This document shows positions 1 to 5,789 of a stretch of DNA of 9,396 bases, piece after piece (positions within the stretch are counted from its first letter, which is position 1; every line of letters starts with the position of its first letter). The position numbers and the translations under genes were made by a program. The notes under the pieces were generated by a model. The model saw only the letters and a program-made list of their open reading frames with translations. It was not told the DNA's origin and did not search any database. The stretch comes from Ectothiorhodospiraceae bacterium (GTDB lineage Bacteria; Pseudomonadota; Gammaproteobacteria; Thiohalomonadales; Thiohalomonadaceae). The stretch lies in contig SLDE01000137.1 in assembly GCA_007125455.1 (NCBI GenBank), positions 1 through 9,396 on the forward strand. The letters are read 5' to 3'.

Positions 1-1384
1 CGGTCAGCTCCAGTTCGACCTGATGCGCAGGGATCCCGCTTTGCTCCATGGCATCGCGAATGGTCGCCTCCAGGGCGTGGTGTTGAAACTGTCGCGCCGA
101 GAGGTTCACCGCCACCTGCAGGGCATGGCCGGTGCGCCGTTCCAGTTCCAGGGTATCGGCGAAGGCCTGTTGCAGGATCCACTCCCCCAGGGGGATGATC
201 AGGCCGGTATCCTCGGCCATGGGGATAAACTCCACCGGTGAGATCATCCCTCCATCGCGCTGGGGCCAGCGCAAGAGGGCCTCCATACCGCTGATCTCCC
301 CACTGGCCAACGAGAACTTGGGCTGGTAGTGCAGGGTGAGCTCCTGCTGTTCGATGGCGCGGCGTAGCTGTGCCTCCATACGCACCCGGCTGGCACTGCT
401 GATGTTGATCTCGGGGGAAAAGAAGCGGTAGCCGCCACGCCCCTCTGCCTTGACCTGTTTGAGTGCACTTTCCGCACACTGCATCAGGCCATCGCTATCA
501 TCGGCATTTTGTGGGTAGATGGCGATCCCCATGCTGGCCGACACAAATACCTCCTCATCACCTACCTGAAACGGCTCTCTCAGTGAGGCGAGGATGCGTT
601 CTGCCACAACCCCGGCATCCTCGGGTCGGCGCATCTCGCTCAGGATAAAGGCAAAGTCGTCCCCGCCCATGCGCGATACCAGATCAGGGTCGCGCTCAAC
701 ACGGTCCTGCTGACGGGCAATCAGATCGGTATTGCGGATGCAGCAATCCAGTCTGTCGGCGACCTCTTTGATCAACTGATCACCGGCAGTGAAGCCAAAA
801 GTATCGTTGAGCTGCTTGAAGCGATCCAGGTTGAGTACGATCACCCCGGTGCAGGAACGGTGGCGTGCCGCGACGTTGAACTCGTGTTGCAAGCGGTTAC
901 GAAACAATAGCCGGTTGGGCAGCATGGTCAGCGGGTCGTAATGCAGCAGCCGATCCAGCTCCTCCTCCGCCTGTTTCCGGTCGGAGATGTCGTGAAACAG
1001 CGCGATATGATGACTAGCCTCCCCCTGCTCATCGGTCAGGCGCTCAACGATCATGTACTTTAGAAAGGCGCTGCCATCGGCGCGGCGGTCCCAGATCTCG
1101 CCCTCCCAGTGCTGCTCATGGCTCAGTGCATCCCAAAACTGCTGATAGAAGTCCTGATCATGCCGCCCGGATTGGTTGATGCGGGGAGTCTTGCCGACCA
1201 CCTCCTCCGCCCGGTAGCCCGTCAGCCGCTCGTAGGCGGGGTTCACATAGGTGATGATGTTTTGCGCATCGGTGATGACCAGCGCATGGGAGATGCATTC
1301 GATGACATGCTCGAGCAGCTTTAGTCGCTCCGCGCAGGGCAGATCGCGTGATAGCCCAATCTCATTGTCGCCGGAAATACCCAT
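1..1384 (-). CDS. PAS-GGDEF-EAL cyclic-di-GMP protein, C-terminus missing
   Basis: Cytoplasmic sensor and cyclic-di-GMP turnover protein; 461 residues are visible and the rest of the EAL domain lies beyond the left edge. Reading from the ATG at 1384, a PAS domain covers about residues 22-138, GGDEF about 145-322 and EAL from about 335. The GGDEF signature reads GGDDF (240-244). The aspartate expected before LDRFK is Asn185, and the usual FGH is FGF. An RxxD inhibitory site (RDPD, 231-234) sits exactly five residues before GGDDF, at the end of an extra stretch after LIAR. The EAL part shows the EAL triplet (368-370), Asn427 in VNLS and Glu459 just before the edge, all consistent with an active phosphodiesterase. 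I infer a phosphodiesterase with a regulatory GGDEF domain. The start is fixed by a strong AGGAGG six bases upstream. No transmembrane segment is visible. Confidence 0.93.
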   Translation of the reverse strand, partial: MGISGDNEIGLSRDLPCAERLKLLEHVIECISHALVITDAQNIITYVNPAYERLTGYRAEEVVGKTPRINQSGRHDQDFYQQFWDALSHEQHWEGEIWDRRADGSAFLKYMIVERLTDEQGEASHHIALFHDISDRKQAEEELDRLLHYDPLTMLPNRLLFRNRLQHEFNVAARHRSCTGVIVLNLDRFKQLNDTFGFTAGDQLIKEVADRLDCCIRNTDLIARQQDRVERDPDLVSRMGGDDFAFILSEMRRPEDAGVVAERILASLREPFQVGDEEVFVSASMGIAIYPQNADDSDGLMQCAESALKQVKAEGRGGYRFFSPEINISSASRVRMEAQLRRAIEQQELTLHYQPKFSLASGEISGMEALLRWPQRDGGMISPVEFIPMAEDTGLIIPLGEWILQQAFADTLELERRTGHALQVAVNLSARQFQHHALEATIRDAMEQSGIPAHQVELELT

Positions 1385-1403
1385 GCTGACCTCCTAGCCG
1401 AGG

Positions 1404-1420
1404 CATACCCAGTGGGTATG
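1404..1420. promoter_or_regulatory. Perfect 8-1-8 palindrome upstream of the GGDEF-EAL gene
   Basis: CATACCCA and TGGGTATG flank a single central G, giving a perfect 17-base dyad. It ends 20 bases before the ATG at 1384 and just upstream of the AGGAGG ribosome site. Its position suits a repressor operator. The ATACCC-N3-GGGTAT layout loosely recalls CsoR-family operators, but that is only resemblance, and no regulator gene is in the window. Confidence 0.4.
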
Positions 1421-1525
1421 TTTACGTGTTGTGAATGGCGAACGCTGCAGAGCACACCCCATGAGCCGTGCATGGGGGAGGTGGAAGCCGCCAGCAACAA
1501 TTAATAAGTTATACAAATACTTGGC

Positions 1526-1542
1526 GCATTTCACAGAAATGC
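1526..1542. promoter_or_regulatory. 7-3-7 inverted repeat, possible operator
   Basis: GCATTTC and GAAATGC flank ACA. The repeat lies in the AT-rich part of the intergenic region, about 140 bases upstream of the GGDEF-EAL start. On the minus strand it would overlap the -35 zone of a possible promoter with a -10 like TATAAC. There is no T-run after it, so it does not look like a terminator. The binding protein is unknown. Confidence 0.25.
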
Positions 1543-1635
1543 CTTTGGTTCGATGTTAACGCTAGCCCCGGCCACACGCAATCCCGCCAACGGACTTATA
1601 CAAAGAAAGAAGGTAAGGGGGATGGGAGGCAAAAG

Positions 1636-1678
1636 GTACGAGGTGCGCGGTACGCTGCGCGCCGCTCAGGACGAACGG
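1636..1678. repeat. Degenerate interspersed-repeat remnant
   Basis: Two GGTACG units are each followed by a GTGCGC or CTGCGC-like segment, and then comes CTCAGGACGAACGG (1665-1678). From memory, that last motif resembles one arm of a palindromic repeat scattered through many environmental proteobacterial genomes. The partner arm is not present here, so I read it as a decayed or partial copy. A genome-wide copy count would decide. Confidence 0.25.
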
Positions 1679-1782
1679 TATGTCGTGGGGGGAGGTGCCT
1701 GTGTGCCGACAGGTGAGTCGTCGGCTGCACACGATTTGTTGCCGTGGTGTCGGCCATCCTGCCGCCATGGGCTGGTTTATAG

Positions 1783-1799
1783 GGCGGGCCGTGCCCGCC
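1783..1799. repeat. GC-rich 7-3-7 hairpin, REP-like
   Basis: GGCGGGC and GCCCGCC flank CGT. The hairpin lies about 70 bases beyond the HiPIP stop on the minus strand. No T-run follows on either strand, so intrinsic termination is doubtful. A REP-like element or an RNA 3'-end stabiliser for the HiPIP transcript is equally possible. Confidence 0.35.
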
Positions 1800-1866
1800 G
1801 TGGCTGCGCTACATCCCAGGTCTGACAAGATGGGCGAGCTCGTGGCTATTGGTATGGGCTGCCCCG

Positions 1867-2193
1867 TCAGGCGGCCCAGATAATACACCAGCCCTGAGGG
1901 CTAATGGTGCCCTCCACCAGCTGACACTCGTTCGCCTCGGGGATGAAGTGGCGACAGGTTTCGCAGCGCTGCTCATCATGGGGTTCATCCTGATACTGCA
2001 CCTGTGCCTGGGTGAGCTTATCCCGCGCGCCCGTGGACGCACTGGGTGCGCTGGGCGACTGCCCGGGGGATGATTCTGTGGCACTAGCGGGGGCATTCGT
2101 CGGCTCGGAATCACAGCCGCTCAGGAACAGCCCGGCACCTGCCGCGACCACCCCCTTCAACAGGATGCGGCGGCCCTTGTCATGGTCTCTCAT
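1867..2193 (-). CDS. High-potential iron-sulfur protein (HiPIP), lipoprotein form
   Basis: A 108-residue electron carrier binding one 4Fe-4S cluster. HiPIPs pass electrons in the periplasm between cytochrome bc1-type complexes and reaction centres, oxidases or other acceptors. Four ligand cysteines are visible at 77, 80, 90 and 103 (CETC, then C-x9-C and C-x12-C). The segment LVEGTISPQGWC is typical of the family. The N-terminus has a twin-arginine motif (GRRILLKG, Arg8-Arg9), a hydrophobic stretch, and a lipobox LSGC with Cys27. A Ser/Pro/Ala-rich linker of about 30 residues follows. I infer Tat export and lipid anchoring. Asp28 after the lipid cysteine would favour inner-membrane retention under the Lol rule known from enteric bacteria. 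The ATG is preceded by AGAGGG at suitable spacing. The gene appears monocistronic, with its own promoter. Confidence 0.95.
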   Translation of the reverse strand: MRDHDKGRRILLKGVVAAGAGLFLSGCDSEPTNAPASATESSPGQSPSAPSASTGARDKLTQAQVQYQDEPHDEQRCETCRHFIPEANECQLVEGTISPQGWCIIWAA

Positions 2194-2232
2194 CAGCTTG
2201 CCCTCTGCGCTATTCTCTGTGAGTGGTACTCA

Positions 2233-2261
2233 GGTATAGCACAATGGCGGCATACTGCCAG
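2233..2261 (-). promoter_or_regulatory. Probable sigma70-type promoter of the HiPIP gene
   Basis: On the minus strand CTGGCA (2261-2256) and TATACC (2238-2233) are separated by exactly 17 bases. Each box matches four or five positions of the consensus. Transcription would start near 2226, leaving an untranslated leader of about 33 bases. A small dyad, GGCA-TAC-TGCC (2249-2259), overlaps the -35 box. Confidence 0.45.
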
Positions 2262-2390
2262 CGGGCCACCCCCCAGTGACGTTCTCCCCGGCGCCCGCGT
2301 TGGCGGGTAAGCACGATCTGCCTTTAAATTACCCGGCGCATGGACTACGTTTTGATCATCGTCATGGGGCGATCCAACAAGGGGTTTAAC

Positions 2391-2600
2391 ATGAAAAGCA
2401 ATATGGGCAATCTCGATCGTGGCATACGCATCAGCATCGCCTTGCTGATCGCGGTGCTTTATTTCGCTGGTATGCTAAGCGGTGTGGGGGCGGTCGTCCT
2501 GGGGGTGGTGGCGGTTGTGTTGCTGCTAACCAGCGCGATAGGCTTCTGCCCTGCCTACCTGCCCCTGGGGCTCTCTACCAAGGAGAAGAAGGGGCAGTGA
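2391..2600 (+). CDS. DUF2892 (YgaP-like) small membrane protein
   Basis: A 69-residue protein with two predicted transmembrane helices (about 12-31 and 32-52) joined by a very short turn. The family signature GFCPAYLPLG (51-60) follows. In YgaP this fold is attached to a rhodanese domain; here it stands alone, as in many DUF2892 proteins, whose role is unknown. A link to sulfur or redox handling is only suggested by the family. I chose the ATG at 2391, not the one at 2340, because AAGGGG lies six bases before it and the family begins with the MGNLDRGIR-type segment. The extra upstream residues would be unlike the family. A small CCCGC-GTTG-GCGGG hairpin (2294-2307) lies upstream, and I see no clear promoter. 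Confidence 0.88.
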   Translation: MKSNMGNLDRGIRISIALLIAVLYFAGMLSGVGAVVLGVVAVVLLLTSAIGFCPAYLPLGLSTKEKKGQ

Positions 2601-2638
2601 TATCGTAACGATACGAGGCAGAAGGGCCCACCTGGCCC
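2601..2638. terminator. Convergent-gene spacer with two dyads, possible terminator
   Basis: The 44-base gap between two convergent genes begins with TATCGT-A-ACGATA (2601-2613), touching the DUF2892 stop. It also holds GGGCC-CACCT-GGCCC (2624-2638), which competes with CCTGG-CC-CCAGG (2631-2642). The placement suits bidirectional termination, but neither strand has a T-run, so the call is weak. Confidence 0.3.
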
Positions 2639-2644
2639 CAGGGT

Positions 2645-2860
2645 CTATCCTTGCTTGAGGTACAGGGCCTCTACCTTGGCCCTGGCCCAAGGGGTGCGGC
2701 GCAAAAACTTCAGGCTGGATGAGATGCTCGGATCGTTGGTAAAGCACTTGATGTTGATACGCCGCCCCAGCTCTTCCCAGCCATAAGTGGCAACCAGCTG
2801 GTTGAGGATCATCTCCAGGGTGATCCCGTGCAGCGGGTCCTGTTGGCGTTGTTCAGCCAC
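2645..2860 (-). CDS. VF530 / DUF2132 family protein
   Basis: A 71-residue protein that matches the VF530 family across its full length. Recognisable segments are DPLHGITLEMIL (8-19), YGWEELGRRI (26-35), INIKCF, and SSLKFLRRTPWAR (48-60). VF530 from Vibrio fischeri was described structurally as a DNA-binding protein; the cellular role is not known. The start is GTG at 2860, inside the end of the RRM gene (8-base overlap, GTGGCTGA), so translation is probably coupled. An AAGGGCGGGG stretch upstream may serve as ribosome site. Sharing a transcript with an RRM protein hints at a nucleic-acid-related function, but that is inference. Confidence 0.88.
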   Translation of the reverse strand: MAEQRQQDPLHGITLEMILNQLVATYGWEELGRRINIKCFTNDPSISSSLKFLRRTPWARAKVEALYLKQG

Positions 2861-3122
2861 GTACGGCCCCGCCCTTGTCGGGTGCAGGCTCGGCCTTTTT
2901 GACCCGAACCAACTGCCCCTGCAGCTCCTTGCCGTTGAGATTCTTCATCGCCGCCTTGGCCTCTCCCGGCTTGGGCATTTCCACAAAGCCAAAGCCCTTG
3001 GAGCCGCCGGTCTTGGCATCCATCACCAGGGTGCATGTCTGCACACGCCCGTAGGCCTCAAACAGTTCGCGCAATTGCGCCTCAGTGGTTTTGCGGGAGA
3101 GGTTTCTTACCAGTAGTTTCAT
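2853..3122 (-). CDS. RRM-domain RNA-binding protein
   Basis: An 89-residue protein made of one RNA recognition motif. RNP2 is LLVRNL (3-8) and RNP1 is KGFGFVEM (42-49), with the aromatic residues that stack on RNA at Phe44 and Phe46. The first RNP2 aromatic position is Leu, which is tolerated in the family. A short basic and Pro/Ala/Gly tail follows residue 76. Stand-alone bacterial RRM proteins of this size are common in proteobacteria and cyanobacteria (Rbp type). Several are linked to cold response, but the target RNA is not known for this one. The ATG at 3122 has GGTGA five bases upstream. It is the first gene of a two-gene unit with the VF530-family gene. Confidence 0.93.
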   Translation of the reverse strand: MKLLVRNLSRKTTEAQLRELFEAYGRVQTCTLVMDAKTGGSKGFGFVEMPKPGEAKAAMKNLNGKELQGQLVRVKKAEPAPDKGGAVRG

Positions 3123-3149
3123 TGTGTCACCAGGGCTTGTTGAAAGGGG

Positions 3150-3155
3150 AGTATA
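3150..3155 (-). promoter_or_regulatory. Candidate -10 box of the RRM-VF530 unit
   Basis: TATACT on the minus strand lies 28 bases upstream of the RRM start and matches five of six consensus positions. No convincing -35 box is present (TTACGC at 16 bases is weak). A CGCAA-G-TTGCG dyad (3164-3174) lies in the would-be spacer and could be an operator. Confidence 0.35.
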
Positions 3156-3231
3156 CCCAAGTTCGCAAGTTGCGTAAGCCAGTATCGCTAAAACTGCGCT
3201 GCCGGTTGTTAGCCTGATCCCGAAAACTTAC

Positions 3232-3237
3232 TATAAC
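3232..3237 (+). promoter_or_regulatory. Candidate -10 box of the RNA methyltransferase gene
   Basis: TATAAC lies 23 bases before the GTG start, at a suitable distance for a short leader. The -35 region is poor: TTAGCC at 17 bases, or TTGTTA at 20. It shares a 138-base divergent spacer with the RRM promoter. Confidence 0.35.
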
Positions 3238-3260
3238 GCAAAACCACAGGAATCAATCGC

Positions 3261-3770
3261 GTGATACATCTTGGTTTAAGCAACCCCAAAAGCCCTAGCA
3301 ATGTCGGTGCCATCATGCGCGCCGCCGGTTGTTTTGGTGTCGATGCCGTGTTTTACACGGGTGAGCGCTACCAGCAGGCCGCCCGCTTCGCCACCGACAC
3401 CAAGAACCACACCGACAACATTCCACTCCAGCATGTCGCCTCCCTGCTCGATGGCGTAGCGGAGGGTATGAAGATCGTCGCTGTTGAACTGGCCGAAGGT
3501 GCCACGCCCTTGCCAGAGTTCACGCACCCGGAGCAGGCCTGCTACCTCTTCGGCCCGGAGGATGGCACGCTGGCGCAAACGCTCATCGATAAAGCCGATG
3601 CCGTCGTGTATATACCCACCACCAGTTGCCTGAATCTTGCCGCCACGGTCAATGTGTTGCTCTACGACAGGCTGGCAAAATCCCCCCTCGACTTTGCCAA
3701 CGATGAACTGATTCGGCGCAGCAGGGATACCAACAATCGCCTCCAGTGCCATGCCGACAGGCCTGATTAG
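3261..3770 (+). CDS. SpoU/TrmH-family RNA 2'-O-methyltransferase
   Basis: A 169-residue SPOUT-class enzyme expected to transfer a methyl group from S-adenosylmethionine to a ribose 2'-OH in tRNA or rRNA. The trefoil-knot motifs are in order: NPKSPSNVGAIMRAA (8-22, with Asn14 and Arg20), LFGPEDG (96-102), and SCLNLAATVNVLLYD (122-136). It is a single catalytic domain without an N-terminal RNA-binding extension, the size of TrmL-like members. The sequence does not say which nucleotide is modified, so I give no symbol. The start is GTG, with CAGGAA at about nine bases; no upstream ATG is in frame. Its TAG stop overlaps the TAA stop of the convergent HD-GYP gene by four bases. Confidence 0.92.
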   Translation: MIHLGLSNPKSPSNVGAIMRAAGCFGVDAVFYTGERYQQAARFATDTKNHTDNIPLQHVASLLDGVAEGMKIVAVELAEGATPLPEFTHPEQACYLFGPEDGTLAQTLIDKADAVVYIPTTSCLNLAATVNVLLYDRLAKSPLDFANDELIRRSRDTNNRLQCHADRPD

Positions 3771-5713
3771 TCCTCTTTCCTGGTGAAGGTAAAGCCCCCT
3801 TCGCGACACAGGTGCAGGCAGGCATCCACCACCAGCGGATCGAACAGGGTACCGCGTCCGGCCTCGAGCACCTCTAACCCGTGATCCATCCCCAGCGCGG
3901 CTCGATAGGGGCGATGAGAGGCGACCGCCTCGACCACATCGGCCACGGCCAGGATCCGGGCCTCCAGGATGATCGCTTCGCCCTTGAGCCCTTGCGGATA
4001 GCCGCTGCCGTCGAGGCGCTCATGGTGCTGGTGGATCATGTCCGCCACCGGCCAGGGGAAGGGGATATCGGCGACGATCTCACGGCCCACTTCGGGGTGG
4101 GTCTTGATCAGCTCGAACTCGATGTCGCTGATCTTGCCGGGGCGGGTCAGGATCTCCGCCGGGATATAGACCTTGCCGATGTCGTGCAACAGCGCGCCCA
4201 GGCGGATCCCCTCGACGCGCGCCTCCTCCAGACCCAGTTCGCGGGCAATGGCGGTGGCCAGTTGGGCGACCTGCTCCTGGTGGCCAGCGGTATAGGGGTC
4301 GCGCTTCTCCACCGTCAGGGCGATGGCGCGGATGGTGGCGTATAGGAGTTCCTGGTGACGCTGTACGCCCAGCTCGTGGGCCTCGCCGGTACGCAAGGCA
4401 CGGATCCCGTAGGCCAGGTCGTCGGCCAGTTCGGTGAGCAGTTTGATCTCGGCCTGGTCGAAGGCGTTTGGTGCAACGGCGTAGATACACAACACCCCGA
4501 GCACCGTTTGGTCGTGCCGCAGGGGGAAGACCGCCATGGAGCCATAGCCACGGGACATGGCGGCCTCACGCCAGGGGGTAAACGTGGGATCGCTGGCGAT
4601 GTTGCGAACGATGACAGGCTGGCGCTCACGGATGGCGCGCCCCGTCGGCCCCTGGCCATGGGGGTTTTGTTCGGACCAGCTCGCACGCACCGCATCGACG
4701 TAGCCGGCGTCGTGGCCGGCGCGGGCCACAGGCCGCACCGGGCTGTCCTCGCCCACGTCGGCATAACCGATCCACGCCAGACGATAACCGCCCTCATCGA
4801 CCGCGGTACGGCAGACCGCCTCCAGCAGTCCTTGCTCATCCTGGGCATTGATCAGCACCTCACCGCTGCGGCTCAGGGTGAGCAGGGCACGGTGGGCACG
4901 GGCGAGGGTGGATTCTGCCGTTTGGCGCTCGCTAACGTCACGACAGATCACCAGCAGGCTTTGCTGGCCATCCAGTGTCACCGGCGTGGTGCTGACCTCC
5001 GCCGGGAAGATGCTGCCATCCCGGCGCAGCATCGGGACATCGATGGGCAGGCTTCGCTTGCCGTTGACCTGCCGCGCAAACTGTTGCTGTATATAATCCA
5101 GGGCTGCGGCGGGGTGGATATCGGTGACGACCAGGTTCGCGATCTCAGCGGGCCGATAGCCGAGCATGATACAAAAGGCCGGGTTGGCGATGAGAAAGCG
5201 CTGACTGGCTATGTCGGCGAGGGCGATACCGTCCCGGGCATTATCGAAGATCAGGCGAAACCTGCGCTCCTGTGCAGCCAGCTCCTGCTGCGCGCCGCGC
5301 ACCTCGGTAAGGTCTTCCAACAGGTGGACCGTGAAGCGGTAGTCCCCCGCCGAGTCGGTGACCACATAGGCCCGTGAGCGGTAGGTGCTGCCGTCCGGGA
5401 GGGTGAACTCCGGCTCCGGGTCGGTGGATGACTCCGTCGTCGCGCTACAGCCCGACAGCGGCCCCTCCCGCAGGGGGAAGACCTCCCAATAAGGGCGACC
5501 GATGATCGCATCCCACCCCAGCCCGGCCCGTGTTGCATAGGCCTGGTTGGCGCGGATAACCCGAAACTGATCATCGTGGATAAAGATCGGATCGATCACG
5601 GCATCGAAGGCGGCGTTCCATTCGCGCTCGTTGTGCAGAAGCTGGTCGCAGGAGGGATCGACTCCGCCCGGCTCGCTGGGTGCTTCGTCTTGCTCTTTTG
5701 TGGGAACGCTCAT
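3767..5713 (-). CDS. PAS-PAS-GAF-HD-GYP cyclic-di-GMP phosphodiesterase
   Basis: A 648-residue signalling enzyme expected to hydrolyse cyclic-di-GMP to pGpG or GMP. Two PAS domains (about 30-140 and 148-262) and a GAF domain (about 288-440) precede the HD-GYP domain (about 452-640). Catalytic signatures are complete: His478, HDIGK (510-514), His539, HHERLDGSGYP (563-573), and Asp592 in ADVVEAV before HRPYR. No transmembrane helix or signal peptide is visible, so sensing is probably cytoplasmic. The first PAS domain lacks obvious haem or flavin residues; its ligand is unknown. The ATG at 5713 lies in a 76-base gap after the upstream methyltransferase-like gene and has only a weak ribosome site. 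An AT-rich TATATA (5741-5746) in the gap could be a -10 box, but co-transcription is also possible. Confidence 0.96.
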   Translation of the reverse strand: MSVPTKEQDEAPSEPGGVDPSCDQLLHNEREWNAAFDAVIDPIFIHDDQFRVIRANQAYATRAGLGWDAIIGRPYWEVFPLREGPLSGCSATTESSTDPEPEFTLPDGSTYRSRAYVVTDSAGDYRFTVHLLEDLTEVRGAQQELAAQERRFRLIFDNARDGIALADIASQRFLIANPAFCIMLGYRPAEIANLVVTDIHPAAALDYIQQQFARQVNGKRSLPIDVPMLRRDGSIFPAEVSTTPVTLDGQQSLLVICRDVSERQTAESTLARAHRALLTLSRSGEVLINAQDEQGLLEAVCRTAVDEGGYRLAWIGYADVGEDSPVRPVARAGHDAGYVDAVRASWSEQNPHGQGPTGRAIRERQPVIVRNIASDPTFTPWREAAMSRGYGSMAVFPLRHDQTVLGVLCIYAVAPNAFDQAEIKLLTELADDLAYGIRALRTGEAHELGVQRHQELLYATIRAIALTVEKRDPYTAGHQEQVAQLATAIARELGLEEARVEGIRLGALLHDIGKVYIPAEILTRPGKISDIEFELIKTHPEVGREIVADIPFPWPVADMIHQHHERLDGSGYPQGLKGEAIILEARILAVADVVEAVASHRPYRAALGMDHGLEVLEAGRGTLFDPLVVDACLHLCREGGFTFTRKED

Positions 5714-5789
5714 ATCCGCCAGGGGTCTCCGAGAGGGTCATATATAAGAAGCATAGCATTTACTCGCCCCCGGAATCGCGCCTTTTTCG

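Larger units (their letters stand above)
1385..1866. other. Intergenic stretch without a credible gene
   Basis: About 480 bases separate the PAS-GGDEF-EAL start from the HiPIP stop. The part nearest the GGDEF-EAL gene (about 1400-1560) is partly AT-rich and holds two dyads, listed separately, so it probably carries that gene's promoter. On the minus strand a TATAAC near 1515 could be a -10 box, but no good -35 box accompanies it. The rest (about 1600-1866) is GC-rich and repeat-like. The short open frames here on both strands have no family resemblance and biased, low-complexity translations, so I leave them out. Confidence 0.6.

Noticed and set aside
1622..1825. Plus-strand frame starting after a purine-rich, ribosome-site-like stretch
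   Set aside because: The start looks tempting, but the protein is Arg/Gly/Ala-rich, derives from the GGTACG and CTCAGGACGAACGG repeats, and has no family resemblance.
1562..1888. Minus-strand open frame of 108 codons in the intergenic region
   Set aside because: The translation comes from repeat-like DNA and has no recognisable domain; it also overlaps the end of the HiPIP gene.
3276..3809. Minus-strand open frame of 177 codons
   Set aside because: Antisense to the SpoU-family methyltransferase, whose three motifs are unambiguous.
4355..5377. Plus-strand open frame of 340 codons
   Set aside because: It lies wholly antisense to the well-supported HD-GYP gene, and its translation is Gly/Asp/His-rich with no family motifs. 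It is typical of GC-rich shadow frames.
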